Below, in pieces: positions 43,534-52,009 of a stretch of 64,000 nt of DNA. Position 1 is the first letter of the stretch; each line of letters begins with the position of its first letter. The translations under genes were made by a program, and so were the position numbers. The notes below the pieces were generated by a model. It did no database searches. It was not told the DNA's origin and saw only the letters and a list, made by a program, of their open reading frames with translations. Source of the DNA: Sphingomonas sp. So64.6b (GTDB taxonomy: Bacteria; Pseudomonadota; Alphaproteobacteria; Sphingomonadales; Sphingomonadaceae); the NCBI RefSeq assembly GCF_014171475.1, contig NZ_CP048817.1:992001-1056000 (forward strand). Direction: 5' to 3'.

Positions 43534-44871
43534 CTAATCCCGCAACCTGGTCCGCCACAGGCTGGCCGCCAGCAGCAGCGACACTACCGATGCGCCGATC
43601 CAGACCCAGATCGCGGCGCTGAAATCATAATGCCGCACGCCGTCGACCATGGTCATCCCGTTATTGATCAGCTTGCCGCTGACCCGCTCCTGGATCGCCG
43701 CGCCGAGATAGGAGAACACCCCGACCATGCCGAGCGCCGCGCCGGCGACGCGCTTCGGACAGATGTCGATCGCGAACAGTCCGCCGATCGACGCGAACAG
43801 CCCGGTCATGCCGAGCCCGAACAGGATCAGCGCGAACACCGTCCATAAAGTACCCGTGGGGCCGAAGAACAGCAGCACCAGGCCGGCAATCTCGACCAGG
43901 CCGAAGATCAGGTTCACCGGCGGGCGCCGCGCGCCGAAGAAGCGGTCCGAGATGTATCCGAAGCCGACCGAGCCGATGATCCCGGCCACCGTACTGGCCG
44001 CGAGCATCGATCCCGCCGCGGCCAGCGAATAACCGCGCGCTTCCTGCAGATAAAGCACGCCCCAGCTATTGATCGCATAACGCGTGACATAGATCGCGGC
44101 GCTCGACAGCGCGACGATCCACACCGCCGGGATCTTCAATATCTCGAGCTGATCGGCGAACGTCGCCTTGACCGGCGCGACCCGCGCGGCGGCGGGGTCG
44201 TAATGATCGTCCTTCCAGTCGGCGACCGTCGGCAGGCCCAAGGTGCGCGGCCGATCCGCCATCGCGAAATAACACGCGCCCGCCGTCACGATCACCGCGA
44301 CCGCCGGTCCCCAGAACCCCCATTGCCAGCCAAGCGCCCCAACCAGCACCGAGCCCAGCGCGAAGGTCAGGCCCTCGCCGACCGAGTGCGACGCCGCCCA
44401 GATGCCGTAATAGCGGCCGCGCTCCTTGTTCGAGAACCAGCTCGCAATCGACACGATGCTGGCCGGCGCGCCATAGCTCTGGAACCAGCCGTTCAGGCCC
44501 CAGAACAGCGCCGCGAGCCACACCGTGGTCGCGAAACCCATGCCGATATTGCACAGCGCCGACAGCAACAGGCCCATCGCCATAAACAGGCGTGCATTGG
44601 CGTGGTCGGCGATAAAGCCGTTGATCAGCTTGCCCGCCGCATAGCTGTAGAACAGTGCCGAGCCGATCTGGCCGAGATCGTCGGGGGTGAAGATATTGGC
44701 GTCGATCAGCGGTTTCTTGACCACGTTGATCGCCAGCCGGCAGGTATAGCTGAACGCATAACCCGCGGTGATCGCGATGATGATGCGCAGCCGGTAGCGG
44801 CGGAACGTTGAATCGATATCGATATCGGTTCGGACCGGCCGATCGGGTCCTGTCGCGAATACGCCCAGCAT
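43534..44871 (-). CDS. MFS transporter, organophosphate:phosphate antiporter (GlpT/UhpT)-like
   Basis: This 445-residue twelve-helix transporter resembles the OPA family that exchanges sugar phosphates or glycerol-3-phosphate for phosphate. Recognisable elements are YTCRLAINVVKKPLIDANIF after helix 1, the loop IADHANARLF, GLNGWFQSYGAPASIVSIAS, WFSNKERGRYYGIWAASHSV and the central loop before ADQLEILKIPAVWIVALSSA. ATG 44871 follows a GGGAG site, with GTG 44874 one codon upstream as alternative. The phosphate-binding arginines cannot be confirmed by eye, so the substrate is uncertain. Confidence 0.88.
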   Translation of the reverse strand: MLGVFATGPDRPVRTDIDIDSTFRRYRLRIIIAITAGYAFSYTCRLAINVVKKPLIDANIFTPDDLGQIGSALFYSYAAGKLINGFIADHANARLFMAMGLLLSALCNIGMGFATTVWLAALFWGLNGWFQSYGAPASIVSIASWFSNKERGRYYGIWAASHSVGEGLTFALGSVLVGALGWQWGFWGPAVAVIVTAGACYFAMADRPRTLGLPTVADWKDDHYDPAAARVAPVKATFADQLEILKIPAVWIVALSSAAIYVTRYAINSWGVLYLQEARGYSLAAAGSMLAASTVAGIIGSVGFGYISDRFFGARRPPVNLIFGLVEIAGLVLLFFGPTGTLWTVFALILFGLGMTGLFASIGGLFAIDICPKRVAGAALGMVGVFSYLGAAIQERVSGKLINNGMTMVDGVRHYDFSAAIWVWIGASVVSLLLAASLWRTRLRD

Positions 44872-44966
44872 CACGACTCTCCCCGCCGCCGCCGGTCGTT
44901 ACCCGCGGTTCATCACCTGAGCATAGTGTGCGGGCCGGGCGGATCAACCGCCGACTTCGAGCCGGC

Positions 44967-45617
44967 TTAGCGCAGCGCCAGCCCCTTCTGGTGCATGCGC
45001 CACTTCATCTGGTCGAAGCGATCCTGACCAAAGAACGGCTCGTCTTTGAAGACCATTAGCGGGACGCCGTAATGCCCGCCGACGCGCTGCGCATCCTGCG
45101 AGGCCTGAATCGCCGCATCGAGCCGCTCGGGCTCGGCCGCCACCGTCGCATCCAGCTCCGCCAGGTCGAGTCCCGCGCGTTCAGCGGCGCGCTTCAGGTG
45201 ATCGCCTTCGTGCCAGTTATCGACCGTCCCGTCCCAGATCACCCGGCTGACCTTGTCGATGAAGCACAGCCCGCGCCCGCGCTCGGTCGCCGCCTGACCC
45301 AGCCGGGTCAGGCGGTGGATATGCGGCTGTTCCGGGGGATAGGTTCGCGTTGCCATATCCATCTCTACTGGATCGGGCACCGGCCAGCGCAGTGGCAGGC
45401 CGACATATTCCGCGCTGCGATGAATGTCGCGCATCAGATAGCTGAACCAAAGCGGATCGGAATGAGTGAAGAAATCGGGCTGGCGGACCGCGATCGGATA
45501 AACGATCCGAACATTGCAGGCGACGTCATAGTCGCGTTCAAGTTCGACCAGCCGCCGCGTGACCAGATAGGAATAAGGCGAGCGGAACGACCAGTAGAGA
45601 TCGTAGCTCAGCGTCAT
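44967..45617 (-). CDS. DsbA-fold 2-hydroxychromene-2-carboxylate isomerase-like protein
   Basis: This 216-residue protein of the DSBA-like/HCCA isomerase group (kappa-class glutathione transferase fold) opens with [18 protein letters not shown], in which the serine-proline segment replaces the DsbA CxxC, as in HCCA isomerases. The C-terminus carries [20 protein letters not shown], the cis-proline and substrate loop. It probably catalyses a glutathione-dependent isomerisation or conjugation of an aromatic or halogenated intermediate. The start overlaps the haloalkane dehalogenase stop (ATGA), so the two form an operon and may act in one catabolic path. Confidence 0.88.
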   Translation of the reverse strand: MTLSYDLYWSFRSPYSYLVTRRLVELERDYDVACNVRIVYPIAVRQPDFFTHSDPLWFSYLMRDIHRSAEYVGLPLRWPVPDPVEMDMATRTYPPEQPHIHRLTRLGQAATERGRGLCFIDKVSRVIWDGTVDNWHEGDHLKRAAERAGLDLAELDATVAAEPERLDAAIQASQDAQRVGGHYGVPLMVFKDEPFFGQDRFDQMKWRMHQKGLALR

Positions 45618-46522
45618 GTCGTCGGCGCGCGGACAAATGCGTCGATGATCGCGCAGAGTTGCTCGGGCGCATCTTCTTGCAGGAAATGCCCCGCATTCCC
45701 GATCGTCACGTGCGGCTGGCCCTTCGCGCCGGGCACGCGCTCGATAAACGGCTTCGCGCCGCCCGCCGTCACCGGGTCCTTGTCGCTGAAGCAGGTCAGG
45801 ACCGGTTTGTCGAAACGCTCCAGTGCCTTCCATGCCGCGATGTTCTCGGCCACCGAGGGCTGGTCCGGCTTGACCGGCACCAATGTCGGAAAGATCCGCG
45901 CGCCGCTCTTGTAGCTCTCGTCGGGATAGGGCGCGTCATAGGCGGCCATCTCCGCCGGGCTGAGGTCGCGGACCACGCCGCCATTGACGATGAAGCCGGT
46001 GGGGAAGGGATCGACCTTCTGGCTGAACTGCCGCCATGCCTCGAACGCCGCGGAGAAATTGGTGCCGGTGGGCAAACCGGTATTGCCGACGATCACCCGC
46101 GCGAAACGGTCGGGAAAGGCGGCGACCAACCGGAGGCCAATCAATCCGCCCCAATCCTGACAGAACAGCGTGATGCCGGTCAGGTCGAGCGCTTCGAGCC
46201 AGTCGCTCATCCACGCGACATGGCGTTCATAGCTATAGTCATCGAGTGCCGCAGGCTTATCCGACCTACCGAAGCCGATCAGGTCGGGTGCGATCACACG
46301 GTGCCCGCTGGCGGCGAGCGTGGGCACGAATTTGCGGTAGAGATAGGACCAGCTTGGCTCGCCATGTAGCAACAGGATCGGCGCGGCGTCGGCGGGGCCC
46401 TCATCGACATAATGGATTCGCAAGTCGGTGCCGTCAGTGTCGCTGATGGTTTCGTAATGCGGCACGAAATCATAATCGGGCAGGGCGGCAAAGCGCGTGT
46501 CAGGCGTTCTCAACACTTCCAC
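45614..46522 (-). CDS. Haloalkane dehalogenase
   Basis: This 302-residue alpha/beta hydrolase hydrolyses carbon-halogen bonds of haloalkanes to alcohols. GTG 46522, with a CAGGAG site just upstream, gives the family opening [19 protein letters not shown]. The nucleophile is Asp123 in CQDWGGLIG, with the adjacent Trp124 as one halide-binding residue; HGEPSWSY (53-60) is the oxyanion region, and Trp163 in FEAWRQF could be the second halide tryptophan. The acid is Asp247 or Asp249 in CFSDKDPVT and the base is His279 in NAGHFLQED. The pattern is closest to subfamily HLD-I (DhlA/DhmA). It is cotranscribed with the DsbA-fold isomerase. Confidence 0.93.
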   Translation of the reverse strand: MEVLRTPDTRFAALPDYDFVPHYETISDTDGTDLRIHYVDEGPADAAPILLLHGEPSWSYLYRKFVPTLAASGHRVIAPDLIGFGRSDKPAALDDYSYERHVAWMSDWLEALDLTGITLFCQDWGGLIGLRLVAAFPDRFARVIVGNTGLPTGTNFSAAFEAWRQFSQKVDPFPTGFIVNGGVVRDLSPAEMAAYDAPYPDESYKSGARIFPTLVPVKPDQPSVAENIAAWKALERFDKPVLTCFSDKDPVTAGGAKPFIERVPGAKGQPHVTIGNAGHFLQEDAPEQLCAIIDAFVRAPTT

Positions 46523-46573
46523 GGCGCTCTCCTGATCTATTGGCACTATTAATGCCATATACTCGGGAAATCG

Positions 46574-47473
46574 TCAATGGGCGGGCGCGGCCTTGCGATT
46601 GTCCACCAAGCGGAAACCGATATGATCGGTGCCGAGTCCACGTTCCTGGAACTGGCGCGCGGCGGGCCGATAGCGCGCGCAATAATTGGCGGCGCAGAGA
46701 TAGGACCCGCCCTTGATCACGTATCTGTCCGGCCCGGCCGGATCGCGCGTCCACTCCCAGACATTGCCGATCATGTCGTGCAGGCCGAAAGCATTGGCGG
46801 GAAAGCAGCCGACCGGCGCGCGGCCCTTATAGCCGTCGGTGCCAAGGTCGCGCTCTGGGAAGACGCCCTGATAATAATTAGCGGTCGGCTTGCCATTGCT
46901 CGCCAGCGGCTCCGGCAGCGCCTTTTGCCCGCCATGTGCGGTATATTCCCATTGCGCTTCGGTAGGCAGTTCCTTGCCCGCCCAGCGCGCATAGGCGGCG
47001 GCATCGTCATAGGCGATCTGCACCACCGGATCGGCATCATGGCCGGCGATCGACTCCTTCGGTCCGGAAGGATGCCGCCACTGTGCGCCGACTGCCCAGC
47101 GCCACCAGCGCGGATCGTCGGGCGTGGGTATGGTGAACACCGCCGATCCCGGCACCTTCATCTCCGGCGGGGCGTCCGGCAGGGCGGGCGGGTCGCGCTC
47201 CGCCAGCGTGCGATATCCGGTCGCCTTCACGAATCTGGCGAATTCGGCATTGGTCAATTCATGGGTATCGATCCAGAAACCCCTCACTGTCACCAGCCGG
47301 GGTGGCCCTTCTTCCGGGTAACGCGCATCCTCTCCCATGATGAAGCTGCCGCCCGCGATCCAGCGCATCGCCGGGGCGGGATCGGCGCAACGTGCTGCCG
47401 GCGTGACATCAGGATGTCGGTTGCACGCCGCGAGCAACAGCAAGGCCAGCACGACATAGGGCCGACCTGTCAC
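46574..47473 (-). CDS. Formylglycine-generating enzyme (sulfatase maturation), lipoprotein
   Basis: This is a 299-residue FGE-sulfatase-domain protein. It converts the active-site cysteine of sulfatases to formylglycine, in aerobic bacteria using copper and oxygen. GTG 47473 gives a lipoprotein signal with LLAAC (Cys17), so it would sit on the periplasmic face of a membrane. The fold is marked by FIMGEDARYPEEGPPRLVTV, WIDTHELTNAEFARFVKATG, LPTEAQWEYTAHGG and MIGNVWEWTRDPAG. The two active-site cysteines are Cys260 and Cys265 in SYLCAANYCARYR. Its start overlaps the TetR stop (GTGA), and a sulfatase with the CSPSR target lies divergently at 48174. Confidence 0.92.
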   Translation of the reverse strand: MTGRPYVVLALLLLAACNRHPDVTPAARCADPAPAMRWIAGGSFIMGEDARYPEEGPPRLVTVRGFWIDTHELTNAEFARFVKATGYRTLAERDPPALPDAPPEMKVPGSAVFTIPTPDDPRWWRWAVGAQWRHPSGPKESIAGHDADPVVQIAYDDAAAYARWAGKELPTEAQWEYTAHGGQKALPEPLASNGKPTANYYQGVFPERDLGTDGYKGRAPVGCFPANAFGLHDMIGNVWEWTRDPAGPDRYVIKGGSYLCAANYCARYRPAARQFQERGLGTDHIGFRLVDNRKAAPAH

Positions 47474-48078
47474 CCCTTGCTTTGCTCGAGAACGGCATCG
47501 GCCAACCGCAGGAATACCGCACGGGCGGCATCGATACCGAGTTCCTGATCGTGACGCAGCACGCGCCAGCACTGGAAGCTCAGCGACAGATGCACGGCGC
47601 TCAGTTGAACCGGATCGGCGTGGACCGATGCAGGCAGGATCGCATCGATCGAACTGCGCTCCATCCGCAACATGCGGCGATAGTCCTGCATGAGGAAGGT
47701 CGACTGGAATCGTTTCAGGCTGGCGGTGATGCGATAGGGCAGGATTGCCTCGAAGACCTCGCAGCGCCGCGCGGCCAGTTCGCGCATCTGTTCGCGCCAG
47801 GTGCCAGTGGTGAACGGCCGGAGCATGACGGGCAACACACGCGCCTCGATCGCCTCGGACATTTCGCGATAGAGCGAATCCATATCGTCGAAATGACGGA
47901 ACACGGTGCGCAGACCGACCCCGGCCGCCTCCGCGACGCGCGCGGCGCTCGGCTGGACATCGCCGCCCTCGACCAGGTCCAGCATCGCCGCGACGATCTT
48001 TGCGCGGCTCGACACGCTGCGCTCGCGTCGCCCATCGACCGATTTTTGTTTGGCTCCGGCTGGCTGGGTCATGGCCAT
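47470..48078 (-). CDS. TetR family transcriptional regulator
   Basis: This 202-residue regulator has an N-terminal TetR helix-turn-helix (SSRAKIVAAMLDLVEGGDVQ, ARVAEAAGVGLRTVFRHFDD, MDSLYREMSEAI) and a helical C-terminal ligand domain. ATG 48078 is preferred; a TTG at 48105 is possible. It is coupled by a GTGA overlap to the formylglycine-generating enzyme and is divergent from the sulfatase gene, with about 95 bases of shared promoter. It likely represses both the sulfatase and its own operon in response to a substrate or product. Confidence 0.9.
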   Translation of the reverse strand: MAMTQPAGAKQKSVDGRRERSVSSRAKIVAAMLDLVEGGDVQPSAARVAEAAGVGLRTVFRHFDDMDSLYREMSEAIEARVLPVMLRPFTTGTWREQMRELAARRCEVFEAILPYRITASLKRFQSTFLMQDYRRMLRMERSSIDAILPASVHADPVQLSAVHLSLSFQCWRVLRHDQELGIDAARAVFLRLADAVLEQSKG

Positions 48079-48173
48079 GCGGTCATTCTCGAACTCCAGC
48101 CTCAAGGATAAAATGACACTATACGCGCCAATAGATCGGTGGCAAACATGAACATATAGAAAGGGAGGGAGTG

Positions 48174-49820
48174 ATGCCAGCCACCGACCGGCGCGTAAAG
48201 TGCGCTGCCGTCATCCTCGCCGTCCTCGCGGTGCTGGGCGCGGGCGGCTATGCCCTGTTCCAACACTACAAGATCTATTTGCCCGGCATTATCGGGCAGT
48301 GGCGCGAGCCGATCCTCGACAATCACCCGGTGGTGTGGGCGGGACCAAAACTGGCGCTGGCGGGTCAGCGGCCGCCCAATATCATCCTGATTTTGGCCGA
48401 CGATCTCGGCATGAACGACATCAGCCTTTACGGCCGCGGCGTCGCCAATGGCGCGGTGCCGACCCCGAACATCAATGCGATCGCGACGCAGGGGCTGAAC
48501 TTCTCCACCGCTTATGCCGCCAACGCGACGTGCTCGCCATCGCGTGCCGCGCTAATGACCGGGCGTTATCCAACCCGCTATGGCTTCGAATATACCGCCG
48601 CACCGCCGTCCTTCGCCGCCAACCTCGCGCATTCCGGTGGGCCATCCCCCTATCCCGTGATCTATCACCGCGAGCTCGATCACGATTTGCTCGACTATCC
48701 CGACATGGGCGTACCCGCGAGCGAGATCACCATCGCCGAGGTGCTCAAGGCGCGCGGTTATCACACGATGCATATCGGCAAATGGCATCTGGGTGAATCA
48801 AAGGCGCTGCGGCCGACCGGGCAGGGCTTCGACGAGAGTTTGGGTTTCCGCGCCGGCGGGGGCATGTACATGCCGCCCGGTGATCCGAACGTGGTCAACG
48901 CAAAGCTGCCGTTCGATCCGATCGACCGCTTCCTGTGGCCCAATCTGCCCTACGCCGTTTATTGGGGCGACGATCAGCGCTTCAAGCCGGTCGGCCATGC
49001 CACCGACTATTTCACCGACAATGCGTTGAAGGCGATCGAGGCGAACCGCAATCGGCCCTTCTTCCTCTATCTCGCCTATAACGCGCCGCACACGCCGCTT
49101 CAGGCGTTGCGCTCCGACTATGACGCGCTGCCGCAGATCAAGGATCATACACAGCGCGTCTATGGCGCGATGATCCGGCAAATGGATCGCCGTATCGGCG
49201 ACGTGATGGCCAAGCTCAAGGCGCTGAATCTGGACGACAATACGCTGGTCATTTTCACCAGCGACAATGGCGGGGCGTGGTATACCGGCATCCCTGATCT
49301 CAACGCGCCGTATCGCGGGTGGAAGGCGACTTTTTTCGAAGGCGGCATCCGCGTGCCGATGATGATGCGCTGGCCCGGTCATATCGCGCCGGCGACCACG
49401 CCGGTGATCGCCGATCATCTCGACATCTTCGCGACGATCGCGGCGGCGGCGGGGGCCAGGGTTCCCACGGATCGGCCGATGGATGGCTTCAACTTGCTCG
49501 GTCCGGCGCCGAAACGCGACGCTCTGTACTGGCGCTCGGGCGATTATCGCGCGGTGCGCCAGGGCGACTGGAAACTGCAAGTCTCGAAGCGGCCCGACAA
49601 GGCATGGCTATTCGATCTCGCGATCGACCCAACCGAGAAGATCGACCTCGCGTCGCGCGAGCCGCAACGGGTCGCGGCAATGCGCAGGCTGATCGAGCAC
49701 CATAATGTGGGGATGGCCAAGCCGCTCTGGCCGGGCCTGATCGAAGGGCCGGTGCGCATCGACGTGCCGCTCAACGCGCCGTGGCGGCCGGGTCAGGAGT
49801 ATGTCTACTGGACGAACTGA
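48174..49820 (+). CDS. Sulfatase (type I, Cys-type, arylsulfatase family)
   Basis: This 548-residue sulfatase hydrolyses sulfate esters. ATG 48174 (GTG 48171 is also possible) follows a GGGAGGG site. The N-terminus has one membrane anchor or signal helix (AAVILAVLAVLGAGGYALF). The metal site begins IILILADDLGMND, and the nucleophile Cys120 lies in ATCSPSRAALMTGR, the CxPSR signature that formylglycine-generating enzyme modifies. Later motifs are GKWHLGE, FFLYLAYNAPHTPL and TLVIFTSDNGGAW. The gene is divergent from tetR and the formylglycine-generating enzyme, its probable activator. The substrate is unknown. Confidence 0.94.
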   Translation: MPATDRRVKCAAVILAVLAVLGAGGYALFQHYKIYLPGIIGQWREPILDNHPVVWAGPKLALAGQRPPNIILILADDLGMNDISLYGRGVANGAVPTPNINAIATQGLNFSTAYAANATCSPSRAALMTGRYPTRYGFEYTAAPPSFAANLAHSGGPSPYPVIYHRELDHDLLDYPDMGVPASEITIAEVLKARGYHTMHIGKWHLGESKALRPTGQGFDESLGFRAGGGMYMPPGDPNVVNAKLPFDPIDRFLWPNLPYAVYWGDDQRFKPVGHATDYFTDNALKAIEANRNRPFFLYLAYNAPHTPLQALRSDYDALPQIKDHTQRVYGAMIRQMDRRIGDVMAKLKALNLDDNTLVIFTSDNGGAWYTGIPDLNAPYRGWKATFFEGGIRVPMMMRWPGHIAPATTPVIADHLDIFATIAAAAGARVPTDRPMDGFNLLGPAPKRDALYWRSGDYRAVRQGDWKLQVSKRPDKAWLFDLAIDPTEKIDLASREPQRVAAMRRLIEHHNVGMAKPLWPGLIEGPVRIDVPLNAPWRPGQEYVYWTN

Positions 49821-49840
49821 ACCGTTGTTTCGATGTGTCG

Positions 49841-49943
49841 CGCTGAACTTGTTTCAGCGTTCGAGCGAGAGTGTGTTCGCCCGAACCCACTCTTCGGCTG
49901 GCCGGGGGGCAAGCCTAAGCTCGAGCGCTGAAACAAGTTCAGG
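49841..49943. repeat. Dispersed inverted-arm repeat, family D
   Basis: Ends are inverted: CGCTGAACTTGTTTCAGCG and TTCGAG on the left, CTCGAGCGCTGAAACAAG and TTCAGGG on the right. Each arm contains CTGAACTTGTTTCAG, itself a near-palindrome able to form a small hairpin. About 50 bases of unrelated sequence separate the arms. It lies between the sulfatase and DAG-kinase-like genes. Confidence 0.75.
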
Positions 49944-49982
49944 GTACGAGACTTTAGCGCCGGTGATGCGTTCCGGGTCGCA

Positions 49983-50813
49983 ATGAAAAACCTGTGGTTC
50001 ATCACCAATCCCTCGTCCGGCTCCGCCACGCCCGAGAAATGCGCCGCGATCGAGGCGGTGTTCGAGGAACGCGGCCTGCGCCTTGTCGGGCGCACTGGCT
50101 TTCCCGACGAGGCATTGCCAACCTCGCAATCGCTCGACGCGGCGAAGGTCGATACCGTCGTGCTGTTCGCCGGCGACGGGACAATCAACGCCGCGGTCTG
50201 TGCACTCGCCGAGTGGAAGGGCGCGATCCTGATCTTGCCCGGCGGGACGATGAATCTGCTGGCCAAGGCGCTGCACGGCAACGCCGATCCCGCCGCGATC
50301 ATCCATACCGCGCATGAAGGCGGCGGGAAGGTCGCGCTGCCGTTCGTCGAGGCGGGCGGGCGCCGAGCGCTGGTCGGCCTGATCCTCGGCCCCGCGGCGA
50401 GTTGGGTGCGCGCGCGAGAGATGGTGCGCGCTGGCAAGGTCCGTGGGCTGGGTCGGGCGATGCTGATGGCATGGCGGCGAACCTTTGCGCGCGGGATCAA
50501 GCTGGAGGGCGTGCGCGGTTTGCGCGAGCGTGCCCAGGCGGTGTTCGTGCGGCCCGAAGCCGACCACCTCGATGTCGCGGCGGTCGATGCGCGCGATTTC
50601 CGCTCGATCACGGCGCTCGGCTGGGAATGGCTGACCGGCGACTGGGTCGCCGCCGCCGCCGTGACCCAGGTACGCGCGACGGTGATCCGGGTTGCCGGCT
50701 ACAAACCGGCGCTGGCCTTGTTCGACGGCGAGCCGGTGATGCTTGAGCCCGACATCCCGATCACCGGCGGGATGACCGCGCGACAGTTTCTGAGGACCGT
50801 GGAGGCAACATGA
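49983..50813 (+). CDS. Diacylglycerol kinase catalytic-domain protein (DagK/YegS-like)
   Basis: This 276-residue lipid-kinase-like protein has the DAGK catalytic fold: the ITNPSSGSA phosphate loop near residue 7, the ATP-binding GDGT at 64-67 (VLFAGDGTINAAV) and LPGGTMNLLAKAL. It probably phosphorylates a diacylglycerol-like or sphingoid lipid; since sphingomonads make glycosphingolipids, either is possible. The 3' end overlaps the metallophosphoesterase by four bases, a kinase-phosphatase-type pair that may act on the same lipid pool. This link is inference. Confidence 0.88.
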   Translation: MKNLWFITNPSSGSATPEKCAAIEAVFEERGLRLVGRTGFPDEALPTSQSLDAAKVDTVVLFAGDGTINAAVCALAEWKGAILILPGGTMNLLAKALHGNADPAAIIHTAHEGGGKVALPFVEAGGRRALVGLILGPAASWVRAREMVRAGKVRGLGRAMLMAWRRTFARGIKLEGVRGLRERAQAVFVRPEADHLDVAAVDARDFRSITALGWEWLTGDWVAAAAVTQVRATVIRVAGYKPALALFDGEPVMLEPDIPITGGMTARQFLRTVEAT

Positions 50814-51604
50814 TTCGGCTGTTTCATGTCAGCGACGTGCATTTCGGTCGCGAGGACCGTGCGGCAGTCGCCTGGTTCGAGGGACTGGTGCACGCTGAAA
50901 AGCCCGACGCGGTGATCATGACGGGCGATCTGACGATGCGTGCGCGTACCCATGAATTCGCCGCAGGACTTGCCTGGCTGCAGGGGCTCGGCGTGCCGAC
51001 CACGGTCGAGGTGGGCAATCACGACTTGCCCTATTTCAACCCGATCGCACGCTTTTTCCGGCCCTATCACCGTTATGAAGCGGTCGAACGGATGATCGAA
51101 CAGCCGCTCGACCTGCCCGGCATCATGATCGTGCCGATGGTCACCACCGCGCGCTTCCAGTGGCGGCTCAACTGGTCGAAGGGGCGGGTCAGCCGCCGAT
51201 CGCTGCAACAGGCGCTGGCGCTGGTGGAGTCCGCGCCGAAGGACGCATTGGTATTTATCGCCTGCCATCATCCGCTGATCGAGCCGCGCACCAGCGCGAC
51301 GTCTGCGACGCATCGCGGGGCGGAGGCGTTCGCGGCACTGGCGCAGGCGGGGGCAGTCGCGGTGCTGACCGGCCATGTCCATGACCCGTTCGATATCATG
51401 CACGAGGTCGACGGGCGGAAAATGCGCATGATCGGTGCCGGGACACTGTCGGAACGGACGCGCGACACGCCGCCCTCGTTCAACGAAATCCGCGTTCAGG
51501 AAGGGCGGTTCGAGGTCAAGCTGCGGACGCTCGGGCCTGAGCCGGATGTCGTGCTGCCCAAGGAGCGGGCGGAACCCGGCCAGACCGGCGCTGAACCGGA
51601 ATGA
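50810..51604 (+). CDS. Metallophosphoesterase
   Basis: This 264-residue calcineurin-like phosphoesterase has a complete dinuclear metal site: SDVHF (Asp, His) at the start, MTGDLTMR (Asp), VGNHDLPYF (Asn, His), CHHPLIEP (His) and GHVHDPFD (His-x-His). It probably hydrolyses phosphomonoesters or diesters such as nucleotide or lipid phosphates. It overlaps the DAG-kinase-like gene (ATGA) and is followed by a 400-base gene-free interval. Confidence 0.9.
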   Translation: MIRLFHVSDVHFGREDRAAVAWFEGLVHAEKPDAVIMTGDLTMRARTHEFAAGLAWLQGLGVPTTVEVGNHDLPYFNPIARFFRPYHRYEAVERMIEQPLDLPGIMIVPMVTTARFQWRLNWSKGRVSRRSLQQALALVESAPKDALVFIACHHPLIEPRTSATSATHRGAEAFAALAQAGAVAVLTGHVHDPFDIMHEVDGRKMRMIGAGTLSERTRDTPPSFNEIRVQEGRFEVKLRTLGPEPDVVLPKERAEPGQTGAEPE

Positions 51605-51884
51605 GCGCGCGCGCCAGGCAGATGCGGGTTTGAAGGTCGAGGTACGGGGCTCCATTCCCGCCGCGCTAGCGAGGCTTGGCGAGCGATTGAATCATGCTGT
51701 GGCGCGGGGAGATATGGGACACCGGTGGTTGCAGATCTTTGGCGCGGTGAACGCGGTACGGTGTTGGGCGAGAGGCGTCATGTAAAATGTCTAAAATCAA
51801 TGATATAAGGTCATTTTTTGGCGTACTGTAAGAACGATTTCATCTGCGAGATAAGTGTTCCGCCCTCACAATTCTGAAAGCTAC

Positions 51885-51913
51885 TTCTCCCCCCCATAAA
51901 GGGAGGGGAGAGA
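51885..51913. repeat. G-rich hairpin repeat, family B, single arm
   Basis: TTCTCCCCCCCATAAAGGG then AGGGGAGAG forms one arm of the family-B repeat, without a visible inverted partner. Its core matches the arm at 43376 with one base-run difference. Confidence 0.6.
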
Positions 51914-51971
51914 ATGAGGGGCATTCCTGCGCTCTTCCGCAAGTCTGCTTGACTCCCTCTCCAATCTGTAG

Positions 51972-51989
51972 TTTCTGTTAAAACAGAAA
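51972..51989. promoter_or_regulatory. TTTCTGT-TAAA-ACAGAAA palindrome upstream of the DUF4166 gene
   Basis: A perfect 7-4-7 inverted repeat ends 9 bases before the AGGAGG ribosome site of the DUF4166 gene. The half-site CTGT/ACAG with an A-rich spacer also occurs between the HxlR and thioesterase genes at 63193-63209, suggesting recognition by an HxlR-like or related regulator. Confidence 0.5.
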
Positions 51990-52009
51990 TATCGGAATAG
52001 GAGGAAGAA

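Larger units (their letters stand above)
51605..52009. other. Gene-free interval upstream of the DUF4166 gene
   Basis: No credible gene is visible. The interval holds GGGAGATATnGGACACCGGT (51707-51726), shared with 13134-13153, an A+T-rich stretch at about 51780-51840, a solitary G-rich hairpin of repeat family B at 51885-51913, and the TTTCTGT/ACAGAAA palindrome at 51972-51989 just before the DUF4166 ribosome site. Confidence 0.55.
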
